From Oscillospiraceae bacterium (GTDB taxonomy: Bacteria; Bacillota; Clostridia; Oscillospirales; SIG627), in contig JAYFRN010000003.1 of assembly GCA_034925865.1 (NCBI GenBank), forward strand, positions 1-64,000: 64,000 nucleotides of DNA, read 5' to 3'. Shown here one piece after another: positions 35,947 through 45,443 of this stretch (the first letter of the stretch is position 1; the number at the start of each line of letters is the position of its first letter). A model generated the notes under the pieces. The model was given only the letters and a program-made list of their open reading frames with translations, had not been told where the DNA came from and searched no databases. A program made the translations under genes and the position numbers.

Positions 35947-37020
35947 TTAAACTATGGCTTCTGTTTTAAAATGCATTATGCCTCGCACAGGTGTTTTATT
36001 TATCAGTATCGCGGCATTATAGGAATAGAAATTTGTCGTTGCCAAATCCGGTTTCCCGTCTCCATTAAAATCTCCCGGTATAATATCGGAGGGATAATCA
36101 CCCGTAGCATAATATTGCGCCCATTGAAAAGTACCGTTTCCGTTTCCGAGTATAACAGCGACACGGTTATTTATGGTATTGGTAACCGCCAAATCCACAT
36201 TGCCGTCATTGTTAAAATCAGCGGTTGTTATACCGGTCGGACCAGTCCCGGCCGGAGTAAAAGTCGGAGGTTGAAATGTGCCGTCACCGATGCCAAGCAG
36301 TATTGCAACATTGTTTGATGAATAATTTGTAGCCGCGATGTCCAGGATTCCGTCGCCGTTAAAATCGTTGGCTGCGATATCCATAATATCAGAACCGGCC
36401 GGAACTGAAGATGCCGCCATAAAAGTGCCGTCTCCTATTCCGAGCAATATATTTACATTATTATCACCGCATGCCACCGCTAAATCAATTACACCGTCGT
36501 TGTTAAAATCAGCCGCTATTATTGCGTCAGCGGGAGCGCTTATCGAATATGGCACCATCGCTTGAAAAGTACCGTTTCCGTTTCCGAGAAATACTCCTAC
36601 TATATTGTTGCCGATATCTGTTATAGCTAAATCCATATTACCGTCATTGTTAAAGTCGGCAGACACAATATTAATAGGATTAGAGCTTGCGGATATTGCA
36701 ACAGCAGGTAGAAAAGTGCCGTTACCATTACCGAAGAGGATTGCTATATCACTTCCGTTTGAATCTGTCACAGCTAAATCTATATTGCCATCGTTATTAA
36801 AATCCGCAGCGGTGACTGCGGTTGGATTAGCGCCTACAGAATAATTTGCCGTTGGACCGAATGTGCCGTCGCCATTCCCGAATAAAATTGTTACATCATC
36901 ATTTTGATTGCATGCTATAGCTAAATCCGTATTTCCCGACGTTGTAAAGACGCCGGTCGCTATACCATATGGGCCCTGGTCTGTATTGTAAAACACAGCC
37001 GGGTCAAAGGATAAAATCAT
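35947..37020 (-). CDS. FG-GAP/VCBS repeat protein, predicted seven-bladed propeller
   Basis: A 357-residue protein made almost wholly of seven units of about 47 residues, each with 'xxDFNxDGxxDLAV' (calcium loop), a linker and 'ILxGxGxGTF'. The first unit has lost the acidic loop ('VFTTSGNTDLAI'); units 2-7 keep it. Seven repeats fit one closed integrin-alpha-like beta-propeller that binds calcium. There is no signal peptide, transmembrane segment or sorting motif. AGGAG precedes the ATG by 6 nt. No partner gene is evident. Function unknown; such propellers usually mediate adhesion or protein contacts. Confidence 0.85.
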   Translation of the reverse strand: MILSFDPAVFYNTDQGPYGIATGVFTTSGNTDLAIACNQNDDVTILFGNGDGTFGPTANYSVGANPTAVTAADFNNDGNIDLAVTDSNGSDIAILFGNGNGTFLPAVAISASSNPINIVSADFNNDGNMDLAITDIGNNIVGVFLGNGNGTFQAMVPYSISAPADAIIAADFNNDGVIDLAVACGDNNVNILLGIGDGTFMAASSVPAGSDIMDIAANDFNGDGILDIAATNYSSNNVAILLGIGDGTFQPPTFTPAGTGPTGITTADFNNDGNVDLAVTNTINNRVAVILGNGNGTFQWAQYYATGDYPSDIIPGDFNGDGKPDLATTNFYSYNAAILINKTPVRGIMHFKTEAIV

Positions 37021-37484
37021 ATATATCTCCTATTTATATTATTAATGCAAAGATATTATATTGTATTTACATAGTTCATGAGTGCCATTAGCCTATATAT
37101 CCGGCATTTATGGCTCGTAAAGATATCATATAATGCTATGTTCTTGCAATATAACGATTACGTTAAAACTTACTATAATATAATATTCGAAATCGTATCG
37201 TATTGTTACTTGTAAACTCCGGCATATTGTCGACAGCAGCCTACTTGATTTACATAAAAAATGGCTGAAGCAAAAATAGTCAGAAAAAAGAGCCGTTGAC
37301 TACAATTTAGTAGTACAAACGACCCTGTTTTTTGAAAAGATGCAGTATGAAACAGCAAATTGCTGAGAGTTGAAATTCCGATATTCTAATAAATAATTGC
37401 ATTTACGAGAGAAAAGCTTATGATTCTTTTATGGACTGTGATTATGCCCGGCAAACAGACAGCTCATGATAACAGAACAACTGC
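37021..37484. other. 464-bp intergenic region without a supported gene
   Basis: AT-rich. A short plus-strand reading at 37261 (MAEAKIVRKKSR followed by TGA) might be a relic of a gene, but nothing longer can be supported. No tRNA or clear terminator is seen. Confidence 0.4.
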
Positions 37485-38891
37485 CTAAATCAATTCTCTG
37501 AACATTAAAAGCAGCTCGGTTTTACTGTTTATATTCAGTTTCCTGTAAAGACTCGTTCCGTATGTATTCGCTGTGGAATATGCTATGCCCATCGTAGCGG
37601 ATATCTGCCTGAGAGTATAGCCTCCGAGCATCAGTCTGCATACCTCCTTTTCCTTCGGCGACAGTTTAAATTCCGCGAGCTTTTCATCAAGCCTGGTGCC
37701 GTGTGTCACATCGGGACGGTTAAGGTCATCCATGCACTCGGCATTATAAAGCTTTGATGAAAACATAGGCGATATAAAAACTAAAATCATTGTGATAATA
37801 ATAGAAATTAATGCAATATGCAAAAATGAAGATGATTCGTAACTGTTCTTTAATAATAAGAGCAGGATGAATCCGGACATATAGCCCGCGCCGGAAATAG
37901 CCGCGCCAATACGGTAAAATATTACACTGGAAAACTTTTTAGACATTATGCCGCTTATATAATAAATTGTTATCATACCCGACGCATAAGCAGCTCCGAA
38001 AAGGAATGAGCTTACGTAAGCAAATGATAAAGCGTTTTTATATATTATTGCCATTACAGAGCCGAGTGAAATCAAAAAAAACGAAATGTTCACTCCGTAA
38101 CACATGCTTAAGCCGGCAAATCGTCTAAGAACATATGTAATTAACGCTCCAAGAATAATTCCGGCTAAGTAATATGCAGCCAGACTCTTTCCGGTCGACA
38201 ACTCAAGATTTTTAAATATAAAAGGCACGGTTATATCATTCAGAAAATATACTGCGAATACAAGCAGCATACTTGAATAAGCCGAGAGCGGAATTATTAC
38301 ATTTATATCTCCCACAGTTTCTATGGAACGCCACGCAATAAAAAAGGCGCATATTATCAGAATTACCAGAACCAAACCGGCGCAAAGCTTGAATACTATC
38401 GTATTTCCGATACATGAGATGATATAATATACCATTTTTGACATTATAACTCCAAAAAATATGGCATAGAATTTCTCGGAATTATTCAGAATCATAAAAT
38501 AAGAGAATCCGAAGCATGCAAACAAATGCCCTGTTGCGACAGCGCACGGGATCAAAATATATAAATATATAATTTCCAATTTAAAAAACAGAGTCGCAAT
38601 CAACGCTATCAGCAAGATAAATGCGCTTGCCGGAGCAAGCTTTGTATATGCTCTGCCGTCAAAAAAGCAGATAACCAATACTGCCGAAACGAGATATATA
38701 ATTACAAACAGCTTATTAGCCTGAATTCCGAGCATCATTTGTCTTGGCTCAATCCCGTATCCCGGCATCCATACCAAATAAATCCATATGAAAACTGATA
38801 TCCACCCGATAAAACGCGGCAAATTGTATAAAGTGATTTTTTTAATTGATATACTTCCGCATTTTTTTACGTCAGATATAATATTAGTCAT
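37485..38891 (-). CDS. membrane-bound LuxR-family transcriptional regulator
   Basis: A 468-residue protein with about twelve hydrophobic segments over residues 25-395, MFS-like in distribution. A C-terminal LuxR/GerE helix-turn-helix follows (about 405-468: 'KLSPKEKEVCRLMLGGYTLRQISATMGIAYSTANTYGTSLYRKLNINSKTELL', read here as separate pieces of the usual four-helix domain). This one-component architecture, a polytopic membrane sensor fused to a DNA-binding domain, is common in anaerobic gut Actinobacteria and Clostridia. The ligand is unknown. AAGGTG is 10 nt before the ATG. It could control neighbouring surface or effector genes, but no site supports this. Confidence 0.85.
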   Translation of the reverse strand: MTNIISDVKKCGSISIKKITLYNLPRFIGWISVFIWIYLVWMPGYGIEPRQMMLGIQANKLFVIIYLVSAVLVICFFDGRAYTKLAPASAFILLIALIATLFFKLEIIYLYILIPCAVATGHLFACFGFSYFMILNNSEKFYAIFFGVIMSKMVYYIISCIGNTIVFKLCAGLVLVILIICAFFIAWRSIETVGDINVIIPLSAYSSMLLVFAVYFLNDITVPFIFKNLELSTGKSLAAYYLAGIILGALITYVLRRFAGLSMCYGVNISFFLISLGSVMAIIYKNALSFAYVSSFLFGAAYASGMITIYYISGIMSKKFSSVIFYRIGAAISGAGYMSGFILLLLLKNSYESSSFLHIALISIIITMILVFISPMFSSKLYNAECMDDLNRPDVTHGTRLDEKLAEFKLSPKEKEVCRLMLGGYTLRQISATMGIAYSTANTYGTSLYRKLNINSKTELLLMFRELI

Positions 38892-38940
38892 AACATGAGC
38901 ACCTTGTTAAAGGGCTTAATGAAAAGTCCCGCTTTTTATA

Positions 38941-41058
38941 TTAGATATCGGCCATGGAGACATAACGGTATCCGTTTTCGGCGATAAAGCGTTTTCTGCC
39001 CTGTATATCGTCGCCGAGGAGCACATTAAACATTTTAAATGTTTTATCCTCGTCCTCAGGCATAATTTTAATAAGTCTGCGCGACTCCGGATTCATGGTC
39101 GTCTGCCACATCATTTGCGGCTCGTTCTCACCAAGACCTTTTGAGCGCTGAACCGTATATTTCACATTTCCGAGTTGTGTAATAATCTTAGTTTTTTCCT
39201 TCTCATCATACGCGAACATGATCTTATCTTTAACTGCGATTTCATAAAGCGGAGATTCGGCAATAAATGTCTTTCCTTCACGAATAAGCGTAGGAAGAAG
39301 GCGGTAAAGCATTGTAAGGATAAGAGTTCTGATTTGATATCCGTCCTCATCGGCATCGGTGCATATGATGATTTTATTCCATTTCAATGTTTTTATGTCG
39401 AACTGTTCCAGCTCCTTATGGGATTTGGAGCGTATTTCAACTCCGCATCCGATGACCTTTAAAAGATCGACAATTATATCGTTTTTAAATATTTTATCAT
39501 ATGAGGATTTTAAGCAGTTTAACGTTTTACCCCTGACCGGCATAATAGCCTGAAATTCGGCGTTCCGCGCCAGCTTGCAGGAGCCGAGCGCGCTGTCTCC
39601 CTCGACTATGAACAATTCGCGTATTGAGGCATCCCTGCTGCGGCAGTTGGCGAATTTCTCTACGCGATTGGATATGTCGAGCGTTGAGGAAAGCTTCTTT
39701 TTGAGATTTATTCTCATCACTTCCGCATTTTCACGGCTGCGTTTATTTATCATGACCTGTGTGGCTATTCGTTCTGCATCTGCGGGATTTTCCGCGAAAT
39801 ATACCTCTAGCCGACGCAGAAAAAATTCAGTCATGGCTTTCTCTATAAAAGCGTTGTTTATTGCTTTTTTTGTTTGATTTTCGTATGAGGTTTTATTTGA
39901 AAAGCTGCTTATTATGAGGACAAGGCTTTCCTCGATATCGGAAAAGCTGATTTTCTGATCGCTTTTCGAATATTTATTATTTTGCTTCAGATAATTGTCA
40001 ACAGCTTTTGTAAAGGACGAACGTACCGCCTTTTCCGGAGAGCCGCCGTGCTCGAGAAAACTGGAATTGTGATAGTATTCTATGCGTGAAACAGCGCTGG
40101 AAAAACAGAATACAGCTTCTATCATCACAGAGTATTCTTCCTGATCCTCCCGGTCGCGTCCCACGCGCTCCGTCGTTGCGTATACGGGAAGAGTAAGCGT
40201 GCGTCCTCCGGTTGCTTTTGATGTTTTCGACGGCTTTTTTCCGCTTTCAGTATCGGTATCGTCGTCGGTATCCTGTTCGGAATAATCATCGGTATTTTGA
40301 TCTTCCGTACCGGGGACGGCATCTCCGGTTATCTCCTTGATATAATCGATTATTCCATTTTTATAATAATAACTTTCTTTGAAAACTCGTTCGCCGCTTT
40401 CCGCCGGCTTAAGATAGCTGCCTTGATTTGACTGATGTTCATATATAAGTTCAATGGTTATACCACGGTTTATAAAAGCCTGTCTTTTGAGAACATCGGT
40501 GAAATACTCAAGCGGTATATCGATATCGGTAAAAACCTCAATGTCCGGCTTCCATTTGACAATGGTCCCGGAGTGCCTTTTATTGAGCGGTTCTTTTCTG
40601 AGCTTGCCACTGACTGCGCCTTTTTTGAATGAAATCGAATATTTTATATCATCGCGGCAGGAAACGACTTCCATGTATTCGCTTGTGCATTGAGTGGCGC
40701 AAGCGCCGAGACCGTTTGTGCCGAGGGTGTATGTTTTCTGATTATTATTATACTTTCCTCCGGCATACAGCTCACAATATACCAGATCCCAGTTATAGCG
40801 TTTTTCATTCTCATTCCAATCAAGCGGCACTCCGCGTCCGAAGTCCTCGACGGATATGCTTTTGTCGGCATTATATCTGACAATGACGCGATTGCCGAAG
40901 CCCTGGCGTTCTTCGTCGAGTGAGTTTGAAAGTATTTCAAAAAAAGCATGTTCACATCCCTCAAGTCCGTCGGAGCCGAGCATGACAGCCGGACGTTTTC
41001 TGATTCTGTCCGCTCCTTTAAGGCTGACTATGCTTTCGTTTGTATATTCTTCGGCCAT
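38941..41058 (-). CDS. divergent type IIA topoisomerase B subunit (GyrB/ParE-like)
   Basis: A 705-residue ATP-hydrolysing topoisomerase subunit. The GHKL ATPase region has 'FFEILSNSLDE' (catalytic Glu and Mg-binding Asn kept, the usual Asp between them is Ser) and 'VEDFGRGVPLDW'. The Toprim domain has 'EGDSALGSCKLARN', 'IMPVRGKTLN' and 'DADEDGYQIRTLILTMLYR', keeping the Glu and the DxDxD metal site. A long acidic, low-complexity insertion (about residues 245-290) sits in the transducer region. The start is the ATG of MAEEYTNESI; upstream in-frame codons are not family sequence. No A subunit is adjacent. It is more divergent than housekeeping GyrB, so a second, specialised enzyme is likely. 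Confidence 0.82.
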   Translation of the reverse strand: MAEEYTNESIVSLKGADRIRKRPAVMLGSDGLEGCEHAFFEILSNSLDEERQGFGNRVIVRYNADKSISVEDFGRGVPLDWNENEKRYNWDLVYCELYAGGKYNNNQKTYTLGTNGLGACATQCTSEYMEVVSCRDDIKYSISFKKGAVSGKLRKEPLNKRHSGTIVKWKPDIEVFTDIDIPLEYFTDVLKRQAFINRGITIELIYEHQSNQGSYLKPAESGERVFKESYYYKNGIIDYIKEITGDAVPGTEDQNTDDYSEQDTDDDTDTESGKKPSKTSKATGGRTLTLPVYATTERVGRDREDQEEYSVMIEAVFCFSSAVSRIEYYHNSSFLEHGGSPEKAVRSSFTKAVDNYLKQNNKYSKSDQKISFSDIEESLVLIISSFSNKTSYENQTKKAINNAFIEKAMTEFFLRRLEVYFAENPADAERIATQVMINKRSRENAEVMRINLKKKLSSTLDISNRVEKFANCRSRDASIRELFIVEGDSALGSCKLARNAEFQAIMPVRGKTLNCLKSSYDKIFKNDIIVDLLKVIGCGVEIRSKSHKELEQFDIKTLKWNKIIICTDADEDGYQIRTLILTMLYRLLPTLIREGKTFIAESPLYEIAVKDKIMFAYDEKEKTKIITQLGNVKYTVQRSKGLGENEPQMMWQTTMNPESRRLIKIMPEDEDKTFKMFNVLLGDDIQGRKRFIAENGYRYVSMADI

Positions 41059-41217
41059 TTTATATGAATTCCCCTGTCTATGGATTTTTGCGTTAATATG
41101 AACACTTTTGCATGATACGTCTGAATATAAATTTGCCTGCGCATAAGCATAAGCAAGGCGCAGGCGCAAGCAAATTATATATCGGTGAATATTTCGAAAT
41201 TATTAAAAGCCGTATAA

Positions 41218-42150
41218 TTATCCGAGCTTGTTTTCGCTGCCGAGCACGCAGGTAATCTTGTGCTTGACAAGTTCCTTTACATTGGCGCGCGCAACGCTGA
41301 GATAGGTTCTCGGGTCGAACGCGTCAGGCTGTTCGAGCATGACTTGACGGATGCCGGCGGTAAACGCGAGACGTATATCACTGTCTATGTTGATTTTGCA
41401 AACAGCCATTGAGGCGGCCTTTCTGAGCATATCCTCGGGAACGCCTTTGGCATCGCCGAGCTTTCCACCGCATGAGTTAATGATTTTGACGTATTCCTGC
41501 GAAACGCTTGAGGCGCCGTGAAGAACTATCGGGAATTCGGGCAGACGGCGTGAAACCTCTTCAAGGATGTCAAATCTGAGACGGGCTTCGCCTTTGAATT
41601 TGTATGCGCCGTGGCTCGTGCCGATGGCAATGGCAAGCGAATCCACGCCGGTTTTGTTTACAAATTCCTCAACCTCGGAGGGATCGGTATACATGGCGTC
41701 GTCCGCGTGAACCTTAACTTCATCTTCGATTCCTGCAAGCTTGCCGAGCTCTCCCTCGACAGTGACATTTCTCGAGTGAGCGTATTCGACCACTTTTTTT
41801 GTAAGAGCAATGTTTTCTTCAAATTTAAATTTCGATCCGTCGATCATAACAGAGGAAAAGCCGTTGTCGATGCAGGCTTTGCAGATCTCAAAATCCGCGC
41901 CGTGATCAAGGTGAAGCGCAAAGGTGATGTCTGTATCCTTTTCTACCGCGGATGCGAGCGCCATGAGGTATTCGGCCTTGGCGTATTTTCTGGCTCCGGC
42001 GGATACCTGAAGAATAACCGGAGAACGAAGCTCGTCCGCCGCCTCGGTTATCGCCTGAATTATCTCCATGTTGTTGATGTTGAAAGCGCCGACTGCATAT
42101 CCTCCGCGATATGCGTCATTAAGCATTTTTTTTGTGTTTACAAGTGACAT
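41218..42150 (-). CDS. fba: class II fructose-bisphosphate aldolase
   Basis: Zinc-dependent aldolase cleaving fructose-1,6-bisphosphate in glycolysis. The 310-residue protein shows 'LVNTKKMLNDAYRGGYAVGAFNINNMEIIQAI' in its usual N-terminal place, 'ALHLDHGADFEICKACIDNGFSSVMIDGS' (zinc His and catalytic Asp), 'VEGELGKLAGIED', 'AIAIGTSHGAYKF' and 'PIVLHGASSVSQE' (zinc His), and the C-terminal 'KINIDSDIRLAFT'. It is full length. A GGGAG ribosome binding site is upstream. pgk and tpiA lie 0.8 kb away on the other strand, so glycolytic genes cluster here. Confidence 0.95.
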   Translation of the reverse strand: MSLVNTKKMLNDAYRGGYAVGAFNINNMEIIQAITEAADELRSPVILQVSAGARKYAKAEYLMALASAVEKDTDITFALHLDHGADFEICKACIDNGFSSVMIDGSKFKFEENIALTKKVVEYAHSRNVTVEGELGKLAGIEDEVKVHADDAMYTDPSEVEEFVNKTGVDSLAIAIGTSHGAYKFKGEARLRFDILEEVSRRLPEFPIVLHGASSVSQEYVKIINSCGGKLGDAKGVPEDMLRKAASMAVCKINIDSDIRLAFTAGIRQVMLEQPDAFDPRTYLSVARANVKELVKHKITCVLGSENKLG

Positions 42151-42177
42151 TGATTTCTCCCGACTTATTTATTTATT

Positions 42178-42351
42178 TTATCTTTTTTTAAATCTGCTGA
42201 CAATAATAAAAGCGATCACGCAGACAATCATTATCCCGAGAATCCACATGATTCCCTCGTCTCCGGTCTGCGGAGGAGGCGCAGTCACCTGGGTAAGGGT
42301 CAATACTTCTGCAATTTCGGTGCCTTCCATGATCATATTGATTTCCGGCAT
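42178..42351 (-). CDS. 57-residue ORF with a sortase-type cell-wall sorting signal
   Basis: The product ends in a textbook sorting signal: 'APPPQTGDEG', then a hydrophobic stretch 'IMWILGIMIVCVIAFIIV', then the positive tail 'SRFKKR'. 'PQTGD' fits the relaxed LPXTG variants of Clostridia. The N-terminal part is only about 25 residues with no signal peptide, and the frame stays open upstream for about 30 more codons without a good start, so this may be the 3' remnant of a larger surface protein. It lies directly upstream of fba on the same strand. Confidence 0.5.
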   Translation of the reverse strand: MPEINMIMEGTEIAEVLTLTQVTAPPPQTGDEGIMWILGIMIVCVIAFIIVSRFKKR

Positions 42352-42670
42352 TTTCAAATTCCGGCATACATTGCCACTACATGCAGCAGTTGCCCGCGTC
42401 CTTTCAAAAAAATCAGCTTCACAATATACTGAATATTATACATCAAATGTAAATCCGCGTCAATATCTCAGCGGTATTAATTGAAATATGTTTGATATAA
42501 TTTTATAAATAATAGTTTATATTATTATTTAATTATGTAATAAAGGCTTGAATGTCTTTAAAATTTCAATACTTACGCATGTTTCTCAACCTGCGTTTAA
42601 TTTTATTTTAGCAATCAAAATCTCATGATCGGAGACTCCGGTTTCGACGGCTTTTACAATAATAATTGTT

Positions 42671-42745
42671 TCATACAAGAGTAAAGTCAATATACCAGAG
42701 TCGTTAATCGAGCGGCAGTAATTTAAATGCCGCAGCAGTAAATCA
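42671..42745. repeat. degenerate remnant of the dispersed palindromic element
   Basis: 'GTCAATATACCAGAG' and 'GCAGTAATTTAAATGCCGCAG' recall the core and one end. The surrounding 42352-42961 contains no supported gene besides these traces. Confidence 0.4.
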
Positions 42746-42961
42746 AACTTCACCAGTGATTAAGTCTCCTGATTTATGGGAAGATTCGTACTGATATTAT
42801 TATATCACCACACATAAAAACCCGCAATGATAAAACCGACAAAATAAAAAGGAGCAAAATAAAAGAAATTGTGAAAATTATAACAGATATAACTCTTGAT
42901 TATTTTGTGACTTTATGATAAAATGAATATTATAGTAAATTTAGGAAAGGTAAGAACTTGT

Positions 42962-44146
42962 ATGTTCAATAAAAAGTCAATCGAAGACATTTCCGTTAAA
43001 GACAAACGTGTGCTTGTCAGATGCGATTTTAATGTACCTCTTGAAAACGGCGTCATCACAGACGCAAAACGCATCGTCGAAGCGCTTCCCACGATAAAAT
43101 ATCTCAGCGAACACGGAGCAAAGGTTATTCTCTGCAGCCATCTTGGCAGACCCAAAGGAGAATTCAATCCCGCCTTTTCGCTTAAACCGATAGCGGATAA
43201 ACTCACGCAGCTTCTTGGTAGGGAAGTGGTGCTCGCCGCCGATGTCATAGGTCCAGACGCGAAGGCAAAGGCCGCCGCGCTGAAATCCGGAGATATCATG
43301 CTGATAGAAAACGTCCGTTTCCATAAAGAAGAAGAAAAGAACGATCCCGCATTCGCAAAAGAGCTCGCTTCCTTCGCGGACATATACGTAAACGACGCTT
43401 TCGGCACAGCGCACCGCGCTCATGCATCTACAGCCGGCGTCGCCGATTATCTGCCCGCCGTCTGCGGATATCTTATTCAGAAAGAAATCAGGATTATGGG
43501 CGGCGCGCTCGATAATCCGGAGCATCCTTTCGTCGCCATTCTCGGAGGCGCAAAGGTTTCCGATAAGATAGGCGTCATCAACAATCTTCTCGAAAAAGTC
43601 GATACTATTATAATCGGCGGAGCCATGGCTTATACTTTCGTCAAAGCAAAGGGCGGAAAAATAGGCATTTCGCTCAATGAACCCGACAAATTCGAGCTCG
43701 CTCTTGAGTTGCTTAAAAAAGCCGAAACAAAGGGCGTTAAATTTCTTCTCCCTATCGACAATAAGGCTACTACCGCTTTTTCCAACGACACGCCTTCGAT
43801 AATCTGCAAGGTTGACAATATCCCGGATAATTATGAAGGACTTGATATAGGACCCGAAACCATAAAGCTGTTCTCCGACGCAGTCAAAGACGCTAAAACC
43901 GTCATCTGGAACGGTCCGATGGGCGTATGCGAATTCTCCAACTATGAGGCCGGCACGCGTGCCATTGCCGAAGCGGTTGCGGATTCCGGAGCGGTCTCCA
44001 TCATCGGCGGAGGAGATTCCGCGGCAGCGGTAGAAAAGCTCGGATTTGCCGACAGAATCACGCATATAAGCACAGGCGGCGGAGCCTCTCTCGAATTTCT
44101 TGAAGGTCTTGAGCTGCCCGGAATAGCCTGCCTACAAAACAAATAA
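42962..44146 (+). CDS. pgk: phosphoglycerate kinase
   Basis: Glycolytic kinase transferring phosphate from 1,3-bisphosphoglycerate to ADP. The 394-residue length is normal. Motifs are '[16 protein letters not shown]', '[11 protein letters not shown]', '[16 protein letters not shown]', '[12 protein letters not shown]', '[14 protein letters not shown]', '[10 protein letters not shown]' and the nucleotide loop '[16 protein letters not shown]'. The ATG at 42962 (MFNKKS) gives the family start, with AGGAAAGG 11 nt upstream; the in-frame ATG at 42923 would add 13 unconserved residues. tpiA follows after 31 nt, probably in one transcript. Confidence 0.96.
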   Translation: MFNKKSIEDISVKDKRVLVRCDFNVPLENGVITDAKRIVEALPTIKYLSEHGAKVILCSHLGRPKGEFNPAFSLKPIADKLTQLLGREVVLAADVIGPDAKAKAAALKSGDIMLIENVRFHKEEEKNDPAFAKELASFADIYVNDAFGTAHRAHASTAGVADYLPAVCGYLIQKEIRIMGGALDNPEHPFVAILGGAKVSDKIGVINNLLEKVDTIIIGGAMAYTFVKAKGGKIGISLNEPDKFELALELLKKAETKGVKFLLPIDNKATTAFSNDTPSIICKVDNIPDNYEGLDIGPETIKLFSDAVKDAKTVIWNGPMGVCEFSNYEAGTRAIAEAVADSGAVSIIGGGDSAAAVEKLGFADRITHISTGGGASLEFLEGLELPGIACLQNK

Positions 44147-44177
44147 GATAAATTATTAAGAAAAGATCGGTATCAAA

Positions 44178-44930
44178 ATGGGAAAATATATTATCGCCGG
44201 AAACTGGAAAATGAACAAAACTCCGTCAGAGGCGCGTGCTCTCGCGGCTGAAATAGCTAAAAGATATCCGTCCGCGTCATGCGAGGTGGTTTTATGCGTT
44301 CCGTTCGTCGACCTTTTTGCCATTCGCGAAGCGGTTTCCGGAACATCGGTGCGTATAGGCGCACAAAACGTACATTGGGCCAAATCCGGAGCGTTCACAG
44401 GTGAAATATCCGCCGATATGCTTGTGGAATGCGGCGTCGAATATGTGGTAATAGGACACAGCGAACGCAGGCAGTATTTCGGTGAAACAGATAAAACAGT
44501 AAACGACCGCCTTACCGCGGCGCTTGCGGCCGGACTTAAGGTTATTCTTTGTGTAGGAGAAACCGAGGCGCACCGTGACGCCGGCGAAACCGAAACCGTT
44601 GTCAAGAACCAGGTAGTACGCGATCTCGAAGGAGTGGGCGCGGATGCAATGAAATCCGTCGTCATCGCATATGAGCCGGTATGGGCCATCGGCACGGGTC
44701 GCACGGCGACCGACGATCAGGCCGAGGAAGTTTGCGCGCTTATCAGAGGAATCATTTCCGGAATTTACGGAAAAGAAAGCGCAGAAGAGCTTACCATTCA
44801 ATACGGCGGCTCCATGAACGCGAAAAACGCGAAGGGTTTGCTGTCCATGCCAAATATTGACGGCGGACTTATCGGCGGCGCGTCATTGAAGCCGGATGAT
44901 TTCGGCGTTATAATCGAAGCGGCAAAATAA
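44178..44930 (+). CDS. tpiA: triosephosphate isomerase
   Basis: Interconverts dihydroxyacetone phosphate and glyceraldehyde-3-phosphate. The 250-residue TIM barrel has the catalytic Lys in 'GNWKMNKT', His in 'VVIGHSERRQYFGE', Glu in 'IAYEPVWAIGTGRTAT' with the mobile loop 6, and 'IQYGGSMNAKNAKGLL' and 'GGLIGGASL' at the phosphate site. It is full length, downstream of pgk in the same operon. gapA is not in the window. Confidence 0.97.
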   Translation: MGKYIIAGNWKMNKTPSEARALAAEIAKRYPSASCEVVLCVPFVDLFAIREAVSGTSVRIGAQNVHWAKSGAFTGEISADMLVECGVEYVVIGHSERRQYFGETDKTVNDRLTAALAAGLKVILCVGETEAHRDAGETETVVKNQVVRDLEGVGADAMKSVVIAYEPVWAIGTGRTATDDQAEEVCALIRGIISGIYGKESAEELTIQYGGSMNAKNAKGLLSMPNIDGGLIGGASLKPDDFGVIIEAAK

Positions 44931-45005
44931 TTTAATTTATTGTAATTAATGGTCCTTTTGAAAAAAGCTTAAGAATTCTTGAATGTTTTACTTAAAGTTT
45001 TTCCG

Positions 45006-45043
45006 ATTCCGTTCCGCGATCTAAACCGATATCGGAACGGAAT
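45006..45043. terminator. stem-loop between tpiA and tRNA-Arg
   Basis: ATTCCGTTCCG and CGGAACGGAAT are exact complements separated by 16 nt, 7 nt before the tRNA gene. There is no clean T-run, so it may be a terminator or a processing signal. Confidence 0.5.
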
Positions 45044-45049
45044 ATATAT

Positions 45050-45124
45050 GTGCCCGTAGCGCAGTCCGGATAGCGCGATAGACTCCGACTCTATAGGTCA
45101 CAGGTTCGAATCCTGCCGGGCATA
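45050..45124 (+). tRNA. tRNA-Arg (anticodon CCG)
   Basis: Cloverleaf folds as acceptor GTGCCCG/CGGGCAT, D stem GCGC/GCGC, anticodon stem ATAGA/TCTAT with loop CTCCGAC (anticodon CCG at 45085-45087), and T loop TTCGAAT. The discriminator is A and CCA is encoded (45125-45127). The outermost T-stem pair is A-C. Confidence 0.93.
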
Positions 45125-45127
45125 CCA

Positions 45128-45175
45128 AAAACTCCCCAGCTTTGATACAATCGTATTGAAGCTGGGGAATTTTTA
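45128..45175 (+). terminator. rho-independent terminator after tRNA-Arg
   Basis: TCCCCAGCTT pairs with AAGCTGGGGA (outer stem), and the inner GATACAAT/..GTATTG can extend it; TTTTT follows. Confidence 0.85.
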
Positions 45176-45406
45176 TATACAGGAGCGTACAGTTCACGCC
45201 CTCCGGTCTCAGCCATAATTAACCATATGAAAAGATATGACATTTCAATTTCTTGTGTAATAATAAATCATAAACTTAAGTATATGTATTGACAAATTTT
45301 TAAATCGGCACTATAATTAAGCAAAATATTACATTTACTATTCTAATGGTATTATTATGAAATTCTTTTGGATTCATCAAATTCGAAGCGTACGGTCGGA
45401 TTTGTT
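45175..45406 (+). repeat. leader repeat, copy 1 of 3
   Basis: About 232 bp, nearly identical to 47661-47892 and 48735-48965. It begins ATATACAGGAGCGTACAG, includes the consensus promoter and ends at GTCGGATTTGTT. In this copy the sequence jumps from that end directly to the permease leader; the secreted-protein gene is missing. Confidence 0.9.
45289..45317 (+). promoter_or_regulatory. consensus promoter of module copy 1
   Basis: TTGACA (45289-45294), 17-bp spacer, TATAAT (45312-45317), a perfect sigma-A consensus. Confidence 0.85.
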
Positions 45407-45443
45407 ATCCATGCTTCGCAGTAGCGATTGAGAGGAGACAAGC

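Noticed and set aside
42977..44065. Long open frame of 362 codons on the minus strand opposite pgk
   Set aside because: It is an antisense shadow of pgk, low in recognisable motifs, and pgk is unambiguous on the other strand.
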